This document shows positions 52,131-64,000 of a stretch of 64,000 nt of DNA, piece after piece. Each line of letters begins with the position of its first letter. Within the stretch, counting starts at the first letter, position 1. The DNA is from Ficedula albicollis. Taxonomy: Eukaryota > Chordata > Aves > Passeriformes > Muscicapidae. The stretch lies in assembly GCF_000247815.1 (NCBI RefSeq), contig NC_021674.1, positions 81,514,935 to 81,578,934 on the forward strand, read 5' to 3'. A program made the position numbers and the translations under genes. The notes below the pieces were generated by a model. That model made no database searches and was not told the origin of the DNA. It saw only the letters and a list, made by a program, of their open reading frames with translations.

Positions 52131-54832
52131 CTCTAAAAAGAGCCTAGACTAGTTTAGATGTTGAGGTATCCAGTATAAATTCATGTTAGCTAACTTAACA
52201 TGAATTCATACTCAGTTTTCACTTCACTTGCCTCTCTCTGCATCTGATACGTGGTTACTGTGTGACTCGGGACTTCTAAAGAGATTGAAACTTGGTTTTG
52301 AACCTCTTATTAAACAAACTCTTGTTATCTTTGAGAAGTGTCTTTCTACTGCTCTTTGAGAAATGCCATTCCACTGCTTAGTGTGTGAGAAGACCCCAGC
52401 AATTGTCTGCTACTTTTCATCCATTGTCATCCTTTAAACTTTGTCATTTTGGCTAGGAATATATGGTATTCTTTTTCTGAGGCTGTTAATTTGTTATTGT
52501 GAAATTTGGTATTTATTATTATTTCTTTTGTGAAATGTTCTGTTTTGTTAGACCATGGAAAATGTGACAGAACTAGCTGGTCCCTCAGATTTTCATGTTT
52601 ACTAAACAATGTGTTGGTAATAATTTTTAAGATCTGAGAAGTTGAAGAGGGAAGGGTTTTAGAAGAAAGAATATAGATAGTGATATAAGATTTAAGTCTC
52701 AGTTTCAGCTGACACTAGAAAGAGCAAGCTGTGTAGTGATGTTACAGGCAGTTCTGTCCATTTAATTTCTTCTTACTTCACTTTTCAGAGCAAGGGGATC
52801 TGTGAAAGAGGGCAGAAATTAATATCTGGAAATGCTTATTTTGGAAAGCATGCATGAATATCCATAGACTAAATTGATGGCAGACTTTGTTTGAAGATAC
52901 ATTGGACATTTCCAATTCTTTATGCTCAGAAGGCAGCAACAGATAGTGTTTGTTTTCATTGGCTTGCACAGTAAATGCTGTCAACCTCCACAGCAATTTC
53001 ACAGGCAACAGGGAAGACAAGAGAAGGAATGGACATAAATATAGCTATTATCACAAAAGGTGGGAAAATATGTGTTGTTTATGGCTCCACAATAAGACAG
53101 CCAAGCATCTGGGACAGAGCTTGTCACTCTTGAATTGTAAAGGTGCTCTTACAAATATTGGCCCTGCACTAGCAAGTCTACTTTGTGCATAGAATGGCTT
53201 CTTTTTTTTTACTACTGGTAGGACAGATATATAGTTGAGATGCCAGCACCAAAATATCAACATACTTTTTTCAGTCCAGGGGACATGGTTGACATGACTT
53301 GTTGATGTAGGAAGAGGTCCAACCCTTTTGGCTCTAGTAAAGTAAATGTCTGAATGTCAGCACAGGAGACAGGGATGTCAGGGTCAAAGGAAGGACCATG
53401 TGGAAATAGCTTATGGAAGTAAATGAAATAAATAGACATAAGTTTAATAAAACTGAGGAGAGGGTCACAACAAGTGGTGGAGATTTATAGTTACATGTGA
53501 ATGGAAAAAAACACCCCAACAAGATATCAGAACTATTGGTGTAGGCATGAGATATACTGGTAACCTAGAACAAGATTTTCAGTTCTGTAAATGGTATCTG
53601 TTGATATGTTAAAATTCTGTTCAATTACCTATCTGATGGACATGAGACACTCTGCTGTCATAACGTGTGAGCTGATACAATATTGGCAAAATCCTCTTTA
53701 TTAGTATAATATTAAATATGACTGAAAAAGGTCTTTAAAGGTTTTTTTTAAGGCTGATGATATCTTTGTAATTTTTCAGATGAAGAAAAATTATTAAGAT
53801 GACAATCCTCTGAATATTGCCCATTAATAACAAGCCTTTACTGGTGTCATTTTCAAAACAATAAGTCTTTGCTCTTTGCTGATTCACTTTGTTGATGGTT
53901 TGCTTTTTGATTTTGAGTTTGTTTAAGGGTTGTTTTTTTCCTGTATTTTTGTCTGGTTTTGAAAGCTGAATGCGGCCTTATAATTAGATGTTCCAGCTAC
54001 ATATCCTAAACAAAATATATAAATGTAAGTGCATTAACATAAAAGAAATTTTGTGTGTTTGTGGCTTTGCAAAAATGATATAGAAAAATTAGATGTATTA
54101 AAAGTCTTTGAACTACCCCAAGCAGCTGTATCTTGTCACTCTCTTAATAAAGTTAAAAAATGTAATGTATTGAGATAGCTACACTCCTGCTAACTTTACA
54201 GGAAAAAAAGGAAGATAAATATCTCCAACTTCTCTAAAGTGTTTCACTGAGGCTGAACTTGTTTTTTAGGGTACTATATAGGTTGCCATGAGTACTGTTT
54301 GGGCTCTTCTTAAAGATTATTGTATGGTCACCTTCTGTGATTTATTACAACACACATGGCTGGACCTTCAAGTAGGTTTTAGCACCTCATCCCTCATGTT
54401 TTTTGAGAGCAAGAAACTTTTGAAAGTTTGGTTGCAGTAATCTATTTCTGTAGCTCCCAATTCCCATTATCCATCAGCTATATTTTAAAGTTTCTTTATG
54501 TGTGACAGGACATGTGACAGATTTTAGCCATGTAGCAGCTGGGATTCATGAAGAAGAAATTGCAGTCATTAACTCTGTGGTGCCTGTGGGAGGTCAGTTG
54601 GGTAGGGAGCTTAATGGTTCATCTGAGCCTTTTCTGTGATTCAGTAAAAGCTTTTATAGAAAGTAGATATCAGGAGTTTTAGGAGATTTCTTGTGAGATT
54701 TCTTCTGAAAATTACATGAATTACATGAAATTTCTCAGATTTCTTTTTTTTCTGACTGTTGTTTGTATGTTAAAATATTGGTGATTACATGCAGCACAAT
54801 GTACTGAATTCCTAAACGATGTTGGATTCTTC

Positions 54833-54969
54833 AGGACTATTGTTTTCTCAATAGGCAAATGATTAAGTTTTCAAGAAATGCCACTGGCATGCAGACAACT
54901 AGGACTATTGTTTTCTCAGTAGGCAAATGATTAAGTTTTTCAAGAAATGCCACTGGCATGCAGACAACC
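54833..54969. repeat. Tandem duplication, 68-bp unit x2
   Basis: aggactattgttttctcaat...gccactggcatgcagacaac occurs at 54833-54900 and 54901-54969, with one substitution (tcaatagg/tcagtagg) and one extra T in the second copy. Confidence 0.93.
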
Positions 54970-55270
54970 ATTTGTTTTCAGTTTTACTGTGTAAAAGAGT
55001 AATGCATGCTAAAATTGTGTCTGATGAAATGTTCCTCCAAAACCATGGTTCTGAGTGTCTTCCAAATTCCAACTCAAATGACAGGCATTTGTGGAATTGG
55101 CATTGTCCCTATCCCTGCAGACAGATGTTAACATCAGGAGAGTTCTCTCAGACTATTAAACATAATGCAGAGTATTTATCCTGCTGTTTTGTTTTGTTTT
55201 CTTAAAATACACAATGAATTACCCTCTCTGTTCTTATTAACTCTGCTAGATATGGTTCTGGTAGCAGGTT

Positions 55271-55448
55271 GAATCATAGAATCATTTAGGTTTGAGGAGA
55301 TCTGTAATATCATTGGGTCCCACTGTTAACCCATCACTGCCAAGTCCACCACTAAACCATGTCCTGAAGTCCCACATGTACTTTTAAATACCTCCAGTGA
55401 TGGGAACTCAACCACTTCCCTGGGCAGCCTGTTCTAATGCTTGAGAAT
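55271..55448 (-). mobile_element. CR1 LINE 3' fragment (antisense)
   Basis: gaatcatagaatcatttagg, then attgggtcccactgttaacc, caccactaaaccatgtcctg and gtgatgggaactcaaccact, ending cagcctgttctaatgctt, is a clear reverse complement of an avian CR1 3' end. It is truncated at about 180 bp. Confidence 0.95.
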
Positions 55449-57119
55449 CTGTTCTGTAAATAAACCTCTGTATTCCATCTATGGTGACAGTGCCCTGTTC
55501 ATACACAGCATTCCATTATTTTCAGGGTGGCACAATTAACACAGAAAATGGATCTTTCTATACTTTTCCTCAGTATTTTTCCAAGATAATAAATAATTTC
55601 CCCTTCATCCTGCTAATCATGTGCCTTAGTTATGAGCTACTTGTGACAGCTGCTACTTGATGCATAAGTAAATGTAGATTTAACAGAAGGACCTGATGAA
55701 TCCTGATGGTGGCGATACACAAGCATGATACTAGGAGAACTCTGGTGCTTTAAAGATCAGTCTAACAAGGAATTTATTATCTTAGTTTTGAAGCTAACTT
55801 TCTGTAACAAAAGATGTTGGAACAATTGTATGTTTAGAATTGAAAAACTTTTTACTTTTTCATTTTCTGGTATAAAAAAACTGTCAAGCTAACTTGCTAG
55901 CTTCGAAGGCAGTTTTTTCTTGTTTCAATTACAGTACTTTCATAAACAACATCTAATCCAATCCTAAGGAAAATGCCTTCTTTTCTCCTTATCAATAGTG
56001 CATGACTTGTGATGGCCATTCCCTGAAATGTACTTCTAATAGTTTTTGGAAGTTAAACTGGTTGAAAATCATCGGTGTAAGCTGTTTGACCTGAAAAAAG
56101 GCTCCAATGGCATTTACATTTCAGGGAAATGCCATTATTTTTTTGCTTTATCTGTTGGCTAGCAAAGTTGTACTTGAGGCATGTTTCATTACTCCTCTCT
56201 TCCCAGGTCTTTCCTGATTGGAAAGTGCCATAAAGATCAAGGTGCACAGAGCAGTTTTTGCCAGACTGTCCAAGTAAATTTACTGCTTGAATTTTTTTTA
56301 ATATAAACGGTAAATTATTGAAAAAGCTTTCTTATTTTTGTGTCAATCTCTTATACTGTATACTGGAAAGATGAGCAGGTGGAACAAAAGCCAAATTGCT
56401 CTGAAAAAGATATAATTCATCTGATGTCAGATGTATGTGCTTTAAAAATCTTTAATCTTTTAGTATTTAATATCAAGTTTGGCAATATATGGGTAGCCTA
56501 GCGGTAGTGTGTGTTACTTGCAGTTTTCAAAGCCCACCAAGTAAAGGTTCAGGTGTCATTTTGAATTCCAGATTGTTTCAAAAGGAACTTCTTGGGCATA
56601 TGCATCATTAATTGACCCCTGGCTGTAACTGGTATTTAAAGTGCTAAGAAATCTTGAATTACACCTTAAAATCATAAGATAAACTTTCTATAAAAGTATA
56701 ATTGCTATAAAAAGTTTTATAATTCCCAGCATTTTGGAGTTTAGCTATGAGAGTGAGTCAGGTGTATCTAGAGACTCACACTAAAAGGCAGCACTGCTCT
56801 CTGCCCCTGCATTGTCAACAACCCCTGAGCTCTTCATCCATCACTTGGTTCCACAAACTGACTTGTGGACTCAAGTGAGTCATGTCCCAAACACAAATGC
56901 ATTGTCGGACTTGGAAGAGACAGCAGCCTTTTGAAAAATCTGGAAAAACAAGTGCATCTTTCCCCTTGCTGCTGCAACTTTCTGTCTTTGGATTTTGCAC
57001 TTGGTGCTCCCTTGCTAACGAGGGCTCCCATAACCACACATTTATGTATCTCAGGGGGCTGCATGCTCTTTAGCTTTGTTCACTCACAGGGATGTGTTTG
57101 ATTTCCTGGAAGAGCCCTT

Positions 57120-57310
57120 CTGGTAGCCATGGCAGGGGATGGAGGGGTGCAGGCAGATGGTGCCCCTGGGCACACAGCCACCGTCTGCCCACAGCACTCA
57201 CACACTGGAGCCTTTATTCAGTGGCACATCCATGCGCCGGAAACATCCCACAGAATGTCCTTGGCACAGCCTGGCTTTGTGCAGTCTTGCCTGGGGATGG
57301 GCTGTGGTAA
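57120..57310. other. GC-richer intronic patch
   Basis: Between AT-rich flanks, about 190 bp has clearly higher GC (for example ggcaggggatggaggggtgc and tgcccctgggcacacagcca) and a few CpGs (catgcgccgg). It is open in two plus-strand frames, but these show no known domain and no exon-like splice context that I can defend. It could be a regulatory element or a degraded repeat. Confidence 0.4.
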
Positions 57311-60119
57311 TTTCATAGCGTGTTACAAGATTCCTTCATGAAGCATTCTTTCCAGCCATTAGAGGGATTTTTATTTTGTTGTTAAAGTTCGCTGGAGCTG
57401 ACAGTTTTTCAGCTGGGCGAGGCTGTCTGCATGCGTGGGAAATCACTAGAATATAAGCAACAGGGTTCAGTGAGCATTCAAAGCTACAGCTGGTAATTCC
57501 TCTCCAGGTTAAAAAATGAGTAAGCTCCCTGAGCAGAAGCAAGCACAGGATGGAAAGGTCACATTGACACTTTAATAACCTTATGAAATTAAAGAACAAG
57601 TTGGGTTGAATAAATGAAGCCTATCTTTAAGGAAAAATAATTTTAAAAGTCTGGTCTGGGTGTGTAAATCTATAGTATCATTATACATATATGAAAGAGA
57701 ATATGTTCTCTATATATTTTACCACAACCTTAAATTCTTTTAAGCAGAATTTTTAAACACCGTAACTGTTTTTTTTTTTTACATTAGGATATTGCTTCAC
57801 CAGAGTTTTAATAACTTTTTATATTTGGAACTGACTCAAAAATTCATAATACTCTTTGCTAATAATTTTATTCCACAGAGGTTGTTCCCTCCAAGCACTG
57901 CAGTCAAGATTGATGACAGAGGAGCTCTATGAATGTATTATCTTTTAAACTCCTGACTGTGGAAGGTCTACAATTTTGTCTGAACAGACAAAGGACAATT
58001 TTCAGTGATGTTTTTAGGGTTACAGATGGGAAAATAGTAACTAAAGTACAACTGTATCTTTGTCTCTAAAGAACTGACAGCCACTTGCTTTTGGCAAGGT
58101 GAGTGCAGCTGGGCTCAATTGTTAAAACTCGTGTCCAGTGTGTGGGGTTTTTCCTCCTTTTTTTGTAGCTAGAATGATCCATCCTGATGCCATTTTTGGC
58201 CTCCTATTTTGGAATCTTTTGTGACATCCTGTCCTATGGAGGAGCTCATGGAGGAAACTGAGGGACAAAGAGAGCTACTGCTCTGTATGCCAGTACCTGT
58301 CTTGGGGATGTCTAGATAAAGTGTTAGCTGAGACTCCCAAAGATGAGATCTCCTTCTCTTAGGGAGAAACAGAGAATTAAGCTCCTTTTTTCTTGTGCAA
58401 GCGGCCCCTTGCTAACATTTGCAGATGTGTTTACAAAGGTCTGGTTTTAGATAGGAGGGGCTGTGATCTTTTCTTAGTATGTCATATGGTTAGTGTAATT
58501 GAAAGAAAACAAAATTTCAGAAAAAAATCTTTAAGTCTTTGCCTATGCAACTTATTTTTGCAAAGTATTCTACACCCTCAAACCCAATTAGTAGCATTCA
58601 ACTCATCCAAAATTCCAAACTTAGCATTTGTAAACACACAGTTTGTTGCACACTTTAAGGTCATCATCCTGTATTGCAGACTTCAAAACAAGCTTATTCA
58701 AAGAAGATAAAGGCTTTTTAGTCTAATGTAAATTGAAATCTTATGCACTCTTTCTAATGTGGTGAAAAACACTTTGCAGCTGTAAGCAGTTCTTGAAGGA
58801 CAGAAAATCATGATTCAGCATGTGAGTGCTTACAAACTGAAAGTTTTTAAATGAATGTAGATTGATTACTGGGTAATGAGTATTGATGGGAGCTGAAGTT
58901 AAGGCCAAAACATTGGCATGTTCCTAACCAGATAAATGTTTTTATTGGAAAAAGTTTCATATCAAGTGAAATTTCAGTCTCGTGGAACAAAAATAAAAGT
59001 TTGGAATATGCAACTCCTGGAGAACAGAAACCCTCCTGTGCTCACTAGACCTTCCCCAACCTGTTAAAACTAAGACAAGAAAGTTGCAAAAAAATTTAAA
59101 ATGTATTAATGTAAGAAAATATTAAGACTTGAAAAAGCAGCAGCCTTCCCTTGGTAACTGTGTGCCCTGTTAGATGAATCGTGCTCTGAAATGTGTTTAA
59201 TTTCTGGCCTGTGGCATGTCTTTGTCCCAGAGATTCAGATGCCCCATACAAATACAGTTCTCTTTTAGCTCTATAACTGTGGCTCTAGTAAAAATCTTTT
59301 CCCATTGTAGAACTGCTGGAGGGTTTTGGCATTTTAATGGCGTGGGGTTAGTTGCTGTTCTGAAGCATTACCACCCACCAAACACTTTCTAGGTAGCACT
59401 GATTGGTTCTGAACTCTCTCTGCTCCATCTTTATCAGTGGAAAGGTCTTGCAGATGTTCCCCTGCAATTTTCCATGAAGCTGTTCACTAAAGTATGTATT
59501 TGTTCCAAAGAAACATCTCAGTTCCAAGTTTGGGAATAAATGACATTACAGAGTGTTTGTGCTCAACTGATGAAATATTTAAGTGTGCAGTTTTCTGTTT
59601 CTCGCTGGTTTGGCTTTTGTAGCTAAATTAGAGCCAGGTGCACAATTCAGCCTTGCTTGAACTTTGATGGTTTGCTGATCTCTTTAAGTAAGATGGCATA
59701 AACGGTTTGCCTTTTTCTTAAAACCCCCAACAATCATTATAGTTTTAATGCGCTCAGGTGGTGCTTCAAAGAACTCTTTTTTTTTTGCACAGCTAATTCT
59801 GAATAGATCTACATTATATTTCCTCTACCAGACCTTCAAATAAGCCTTTTATTCTTATAAAACACTATTTCTGTTAGAGGTTGAATGTACCACATTGGAA
59901 AATCTAAATGTTTCAGAACTTTTTTTTTAGTCTTAGAATAAACATGTCTAAAAATAAGCGGACATCAACTTTTTCAGTATCATGGGATATGCATAACAAA
60001 CCCACCAACCTGCAAAAAGGAGAGTTATGTTTTGAGGCAGATTTGATTTCCAGAAGAACAAAACAAAGTTTAAGCTTTGACAACAAGCTGGGTAACAAAA
60101 GAAACCCAAGTCATTGAGG

Positions 60120-60480
60120 AAAAGTACCTAATCATCGTGTCAGTTTGACATAGCGATTGTACGACGAAACTTTTTTTTTTTTGGTAATCTATTTTGAAAG
60201 CCGTGAAATAGTTGGTAGCAAATGTTAATCTCTCAAGATGTGTGAACCCTCCAAAAAAAACAAGCACCACGGTCCTGGTTTGCATGGTGTTGACCTGAAT
60301 AAGGGGATAATGTGCTTAAGCAGCTTATTCATTCTTCAGTGGCCTTTGGAAAGGGAGCGGGTGCACAATGGTTTGCCACTCAGGGCGCAGACGTGACCAC
60401 TGTTCTTTTCACTTGCTGAAGGTTTCGTTCTTTTGTGTCCGCCACGGGCTTCTTCGTACGTTGTTCCAAACAGGACCATA
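60120..60480. other. CpG-rich intronic segment, possible conserved or regulatory element
   Basis: I counted about 14 CpG dinucleotides in 360 bp, for example in tgtacgacgaaac, gggcgcagacgtgacc and ttcttcgtacgttg, whereas most of this intron has very few. No repeat family or open frame accounts for it. Retained CpGs suggest either constraint or lack of germline methylation, but only comparison with other birds could show this. Confidence 0.35.
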
Positions 60481-61256
60481 AAGGAACTTTTTGGGGCTAT
60501 TTCATGTCAAACTGTAACGTTTGTTAAGCAGAATGCACTGAGCTGTAAAGGAATTCTGAACTCTGAGTATATAGCTGGCCAAGCTTTTCATCAGAGATGG
60601 GTTGCTAAATTAATTGTCTCTGCTTGTGAGACTTCCCAGGCTAGAAGTTTATACATACTCCAGAAACACTGCAATAATTGTTTTAAATATTTCACATGAA
60701 ATTTCAGCATCAGAGATAGGTGAATAAACTCAAGCAGTGGTCCTATAAATGGAGCTACTGTGGAGTTCTGAGTTTTTGTGTTGAGCATAGGTTTAAATGC
60801 TCACAGACACGAAAAATGCAGAAGTAGCAAAAGGAGTATCAGGGCCTAGGTATGTTTCAAGGCAGACCCATAACTGGCTTAGCACTTTTTGAACAGAGTA
60901 ATGCGATGCCTGTTTCTCTTCAACTTTCACAGAATCACTGCCCATCTAAACTGCCTTCTTGAGGGAATCAGACTGATTCAGTCTGGCTGCAAAGTGTTTT
61001 AGAAACACGTCTTCAGAATTTAAAAAATACAGGGACCAAAGATTTTTTTTTTTTTCATTTTGAGCATCATTTAATAAAATGAGAAAACAGACATTGCTTA
61101 ATAAAAGCTTGTGGAAGATCTTTGAAGATAGCAAATCAACTTAGGAAGAAAAATTACTAGATTGGAAAGGGGTTACGTTATTTACTCTGAATTGGACAGT
61201 GGAGCATGCAATATCCAGGCACAGTCCATGGAATGGCAGAAGCCTACTGGCATGGA

Positions 61257-61328
61257 AAACTGCAGCAAAGGGATTTTAGAAATGAGATTGCTAAACTGCA
61301 GCAAAGGGATTTTAGAAATGAGATTGCT
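61257..61328. repeat. Tandem duplication, 36-bp unit x2
   Basis: aaactgcagcaaagggattt...gaaatgagattgct occurs twice without a difference. The 36-bp length is a multiple of three, so a plus-strand frame passes through both copies, but that frame has no other sign of being coding. Confidence 0.93.
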
Positions 61329-63288
61329 GTTTCTGAATCCTACTGTGATGTTCCTGACAGAGGCTCCTGAGACTTGGCAGTTCTTCTTCCCAACCTTGTG
61401 TGCTCAATCTGATGGGAAGCGTGAGACAACTTGTATCAGCTCTCCAAAATTGCCTGAAGATTTCCTGTTGTTGAAAAGTTAATTTGTACTTGTGAATTTA
61501 CCTCCCATATATATAAATTTATCCTTGATTTTTCAGGTTGTCTTGAGGTAATTTTTAATAATTAGAAAAACTCAAAATGGAAATGAAAAAATAATTTCAG
61601 AAATAGAGTTTGACTACAAAGTTTGAAGTGATTATATTAAAACAAGACTATACAAAAGGCACAATTACTTTAACAGATACCAGATAAAAGTCTTGCCAGT
61701 TTCTCCTGCAGTATCTAGAATAGGCACAGAATTATTATTTTGATTTTGCTTCTAGAATATTTAGGATAATACACACTGTGAATGTACATGCAAAATTATT
61801 TCTGAAAAAAAGCTACTTAGACATGAATGCTACAGTATACTGGTGAAGGGAATAAATAAAATACAGTGTAATGATGTCACCTTCATTTACAAAGTAATTT
61901 TAATTTTGAGCTTTATTAGGGTTTCACTTCAAAGATCTGAATTAACTTCAACTTCTGTATGGCTGTAGGTAATGTATTGCAAATTGCTCTGAATTGGTGA
62001 TTAATTAAGCAAGTTTTATTTAGCAAAAAAGTTCAGCTTTTACACCTGCTTGATTTTTTAAAACATTCCAATCCTATTTCTTTACATCTTTGTGGAAGTG
62101 GAGAGAAAAGTGAGGGAGAGACAAACATCTCTATCTATAGGTTTGCGTCAGGATACTCCCAGGGAGGCAGAATACCACCAAAGATTTTAAGTTTCATACT
62201 TATTCAAATAGTTCTTTAACAGGGGCTTGTGACCCAGAGGAATTTTTTCAGTTTTACAATGTAAAAAAGTCTGGGATGGGAATTTAGGCACTTCTCTAAA
62301 ATTCAGAAATCAGATTTCTGTATCCCAGTCTGGGTTAAGCAGAGAAAGCTTTCCAGACTTTTTGCTTCATTTTGCATTATTTTTGGATGAAAAAGGTTTA
62401 GCTAAGCTTCTGACCTATTCTGCAAACTGTTTGGGCACATGTGGAAGGATTGCACACTAAATACAGTGAGGAAAATAGCTTATTTGCTTTCAGAGGCATG
62501 TGAGAAATAATAATGAAGAGTGTCTTTATACCTGAGTTCCTGGGAGAGCCAGTGGAAGTGTGAGACTTGCTGTGGGGAAATACGAATTTAGTAATTTGTA
62601 AGTTATAATTTGGAAGTGCATCAGACCTTCTGGTAGTGGAGACATGGAATGATACAGGCTTAGTGTTTTTATGGGAAGTATGGATCATAAAGCTAAAGAA
62701 AAGTACAAGATTTAAGCATAGGCATTCAGAAATTATATCCAACCGATGGAACATGGATAGCTGAAATGAAATGAAGAATTCTAGTATCTGAACTGATAAT
62801 CTGATAAGTTTGGAAGGAAAAGGGCAAAGGGTTGCATATGTTTTTAGCATATTGAATTTTAGAAAATAGCACATTTCCTGAGTATCAGCTCATCAACACA
62901 GTTAAAATGATGGGCTCTAGGAGAGATTTGTGAACCATGATGATAAAATAAGGAAAAGGGCTTTTTTAAAATATCAGAGCACTTTCAAGATATAAAAGAA
63001 AAATAGAAAATTACTAACTAAAGCTTTAAAAGATACTTTTGAAACCTGACATCCCAGAGTAAACTTTACTTTTTCACTTGGAAACTATACACTCGCTTTG
63101 AGACTAGAGTATCCCTTTTCCTTGATACAAAGGGTGTTTCTTTAATCTCTTTATGTTTCTTTGGTCTTAATGTAGAGGTGGATAAATTGATATGCACTTC
63201 ATATGCTTGAGTTAATCCTCAAACACTGTATTTTTGTCCCTCTTCTTATTAACTAAGAGTGTAGTATTGTAACTTGCTCATGTAATAG

Positions 63289-64000
<712 letters not shown>

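Noticed and set aside
62398..62874. Minus-strand open frame of 158 codons in intron 5
   Set aside because: No family, motif or supporting splice sites recognised; composition matches AT-rich intron translated on the reverse strand.

Overview
The window is an AT-rich stretch of vertebrate, almost certainly avian, genomic DNA. Several truncated CR1-type LINE fragments, the dominant interspersed repeat of birds, are recognisable. The only protein-coding gene I can support is on the plus strand: ME1, the cytosolic NADP-dependent malic enzyme. The window starts inside intron 1 and ends inside intron 6. Exons 2-6 encode a contiguous N-terminal part of the enzyme, including the catalytic-tyrosine motif VYTPTVG and the substrate-binding motif [13 protein letters not shown]. 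Exon 1 (start codon, promoter) and the NADP-binding and C-terminal exons lie outside. Bacterial-type features (operons, ribosome binding sites, CRISPR, insertion sequences) are absent.

Layout: 1-10190, 5' flank of exon 2 (intron 1, partial). 10191-14223, a direct tandem duplication in which ME1 exon 2 is present twice (10524-10657 and 12740-12873), identical at every base. 14224-20849, rest of intron 2, with one CR1 fragment and several local duplications. 20850-20999, exon 3. 21000-40012, the 19-kb intron 3. 40013-40088, exon 4. 40089-41417, a short intron 4 with an old CR1 fragment. 41418-41579, exon 5. 41580-63312, the 21.7-kb intron 5 with a second kilobase-scale duplication (1901-bp unit, 44014-47815). 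63313-63416, exon 6. 63417-64000, start of intron 6. All exons have AG acceptors and GT donors, and the phases join into one open frame.

The most unusual property is the number of direct, head-to-tail duplications with no spacer: at least 20, with units from about 35 bp to 2.2 kb and copies mostly 95-100% identical. The exon-2 pair matters most. The exon is 134 nt, so using both copies would shift the frame and reach a stop within 12 codons, and using neither also breaks the frame. Either splicing uses exactly one copy, or the duplication is an assembly artefact or haplotype merge. In two large pairs one copy carries an extra nested tandem duplication that the other lacks, which is what two alleles joined end to end would look like. 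Stepwise real duplication would also fit. I found no previously undescribed biological system; the duplication pattern is the observation most worth testing.
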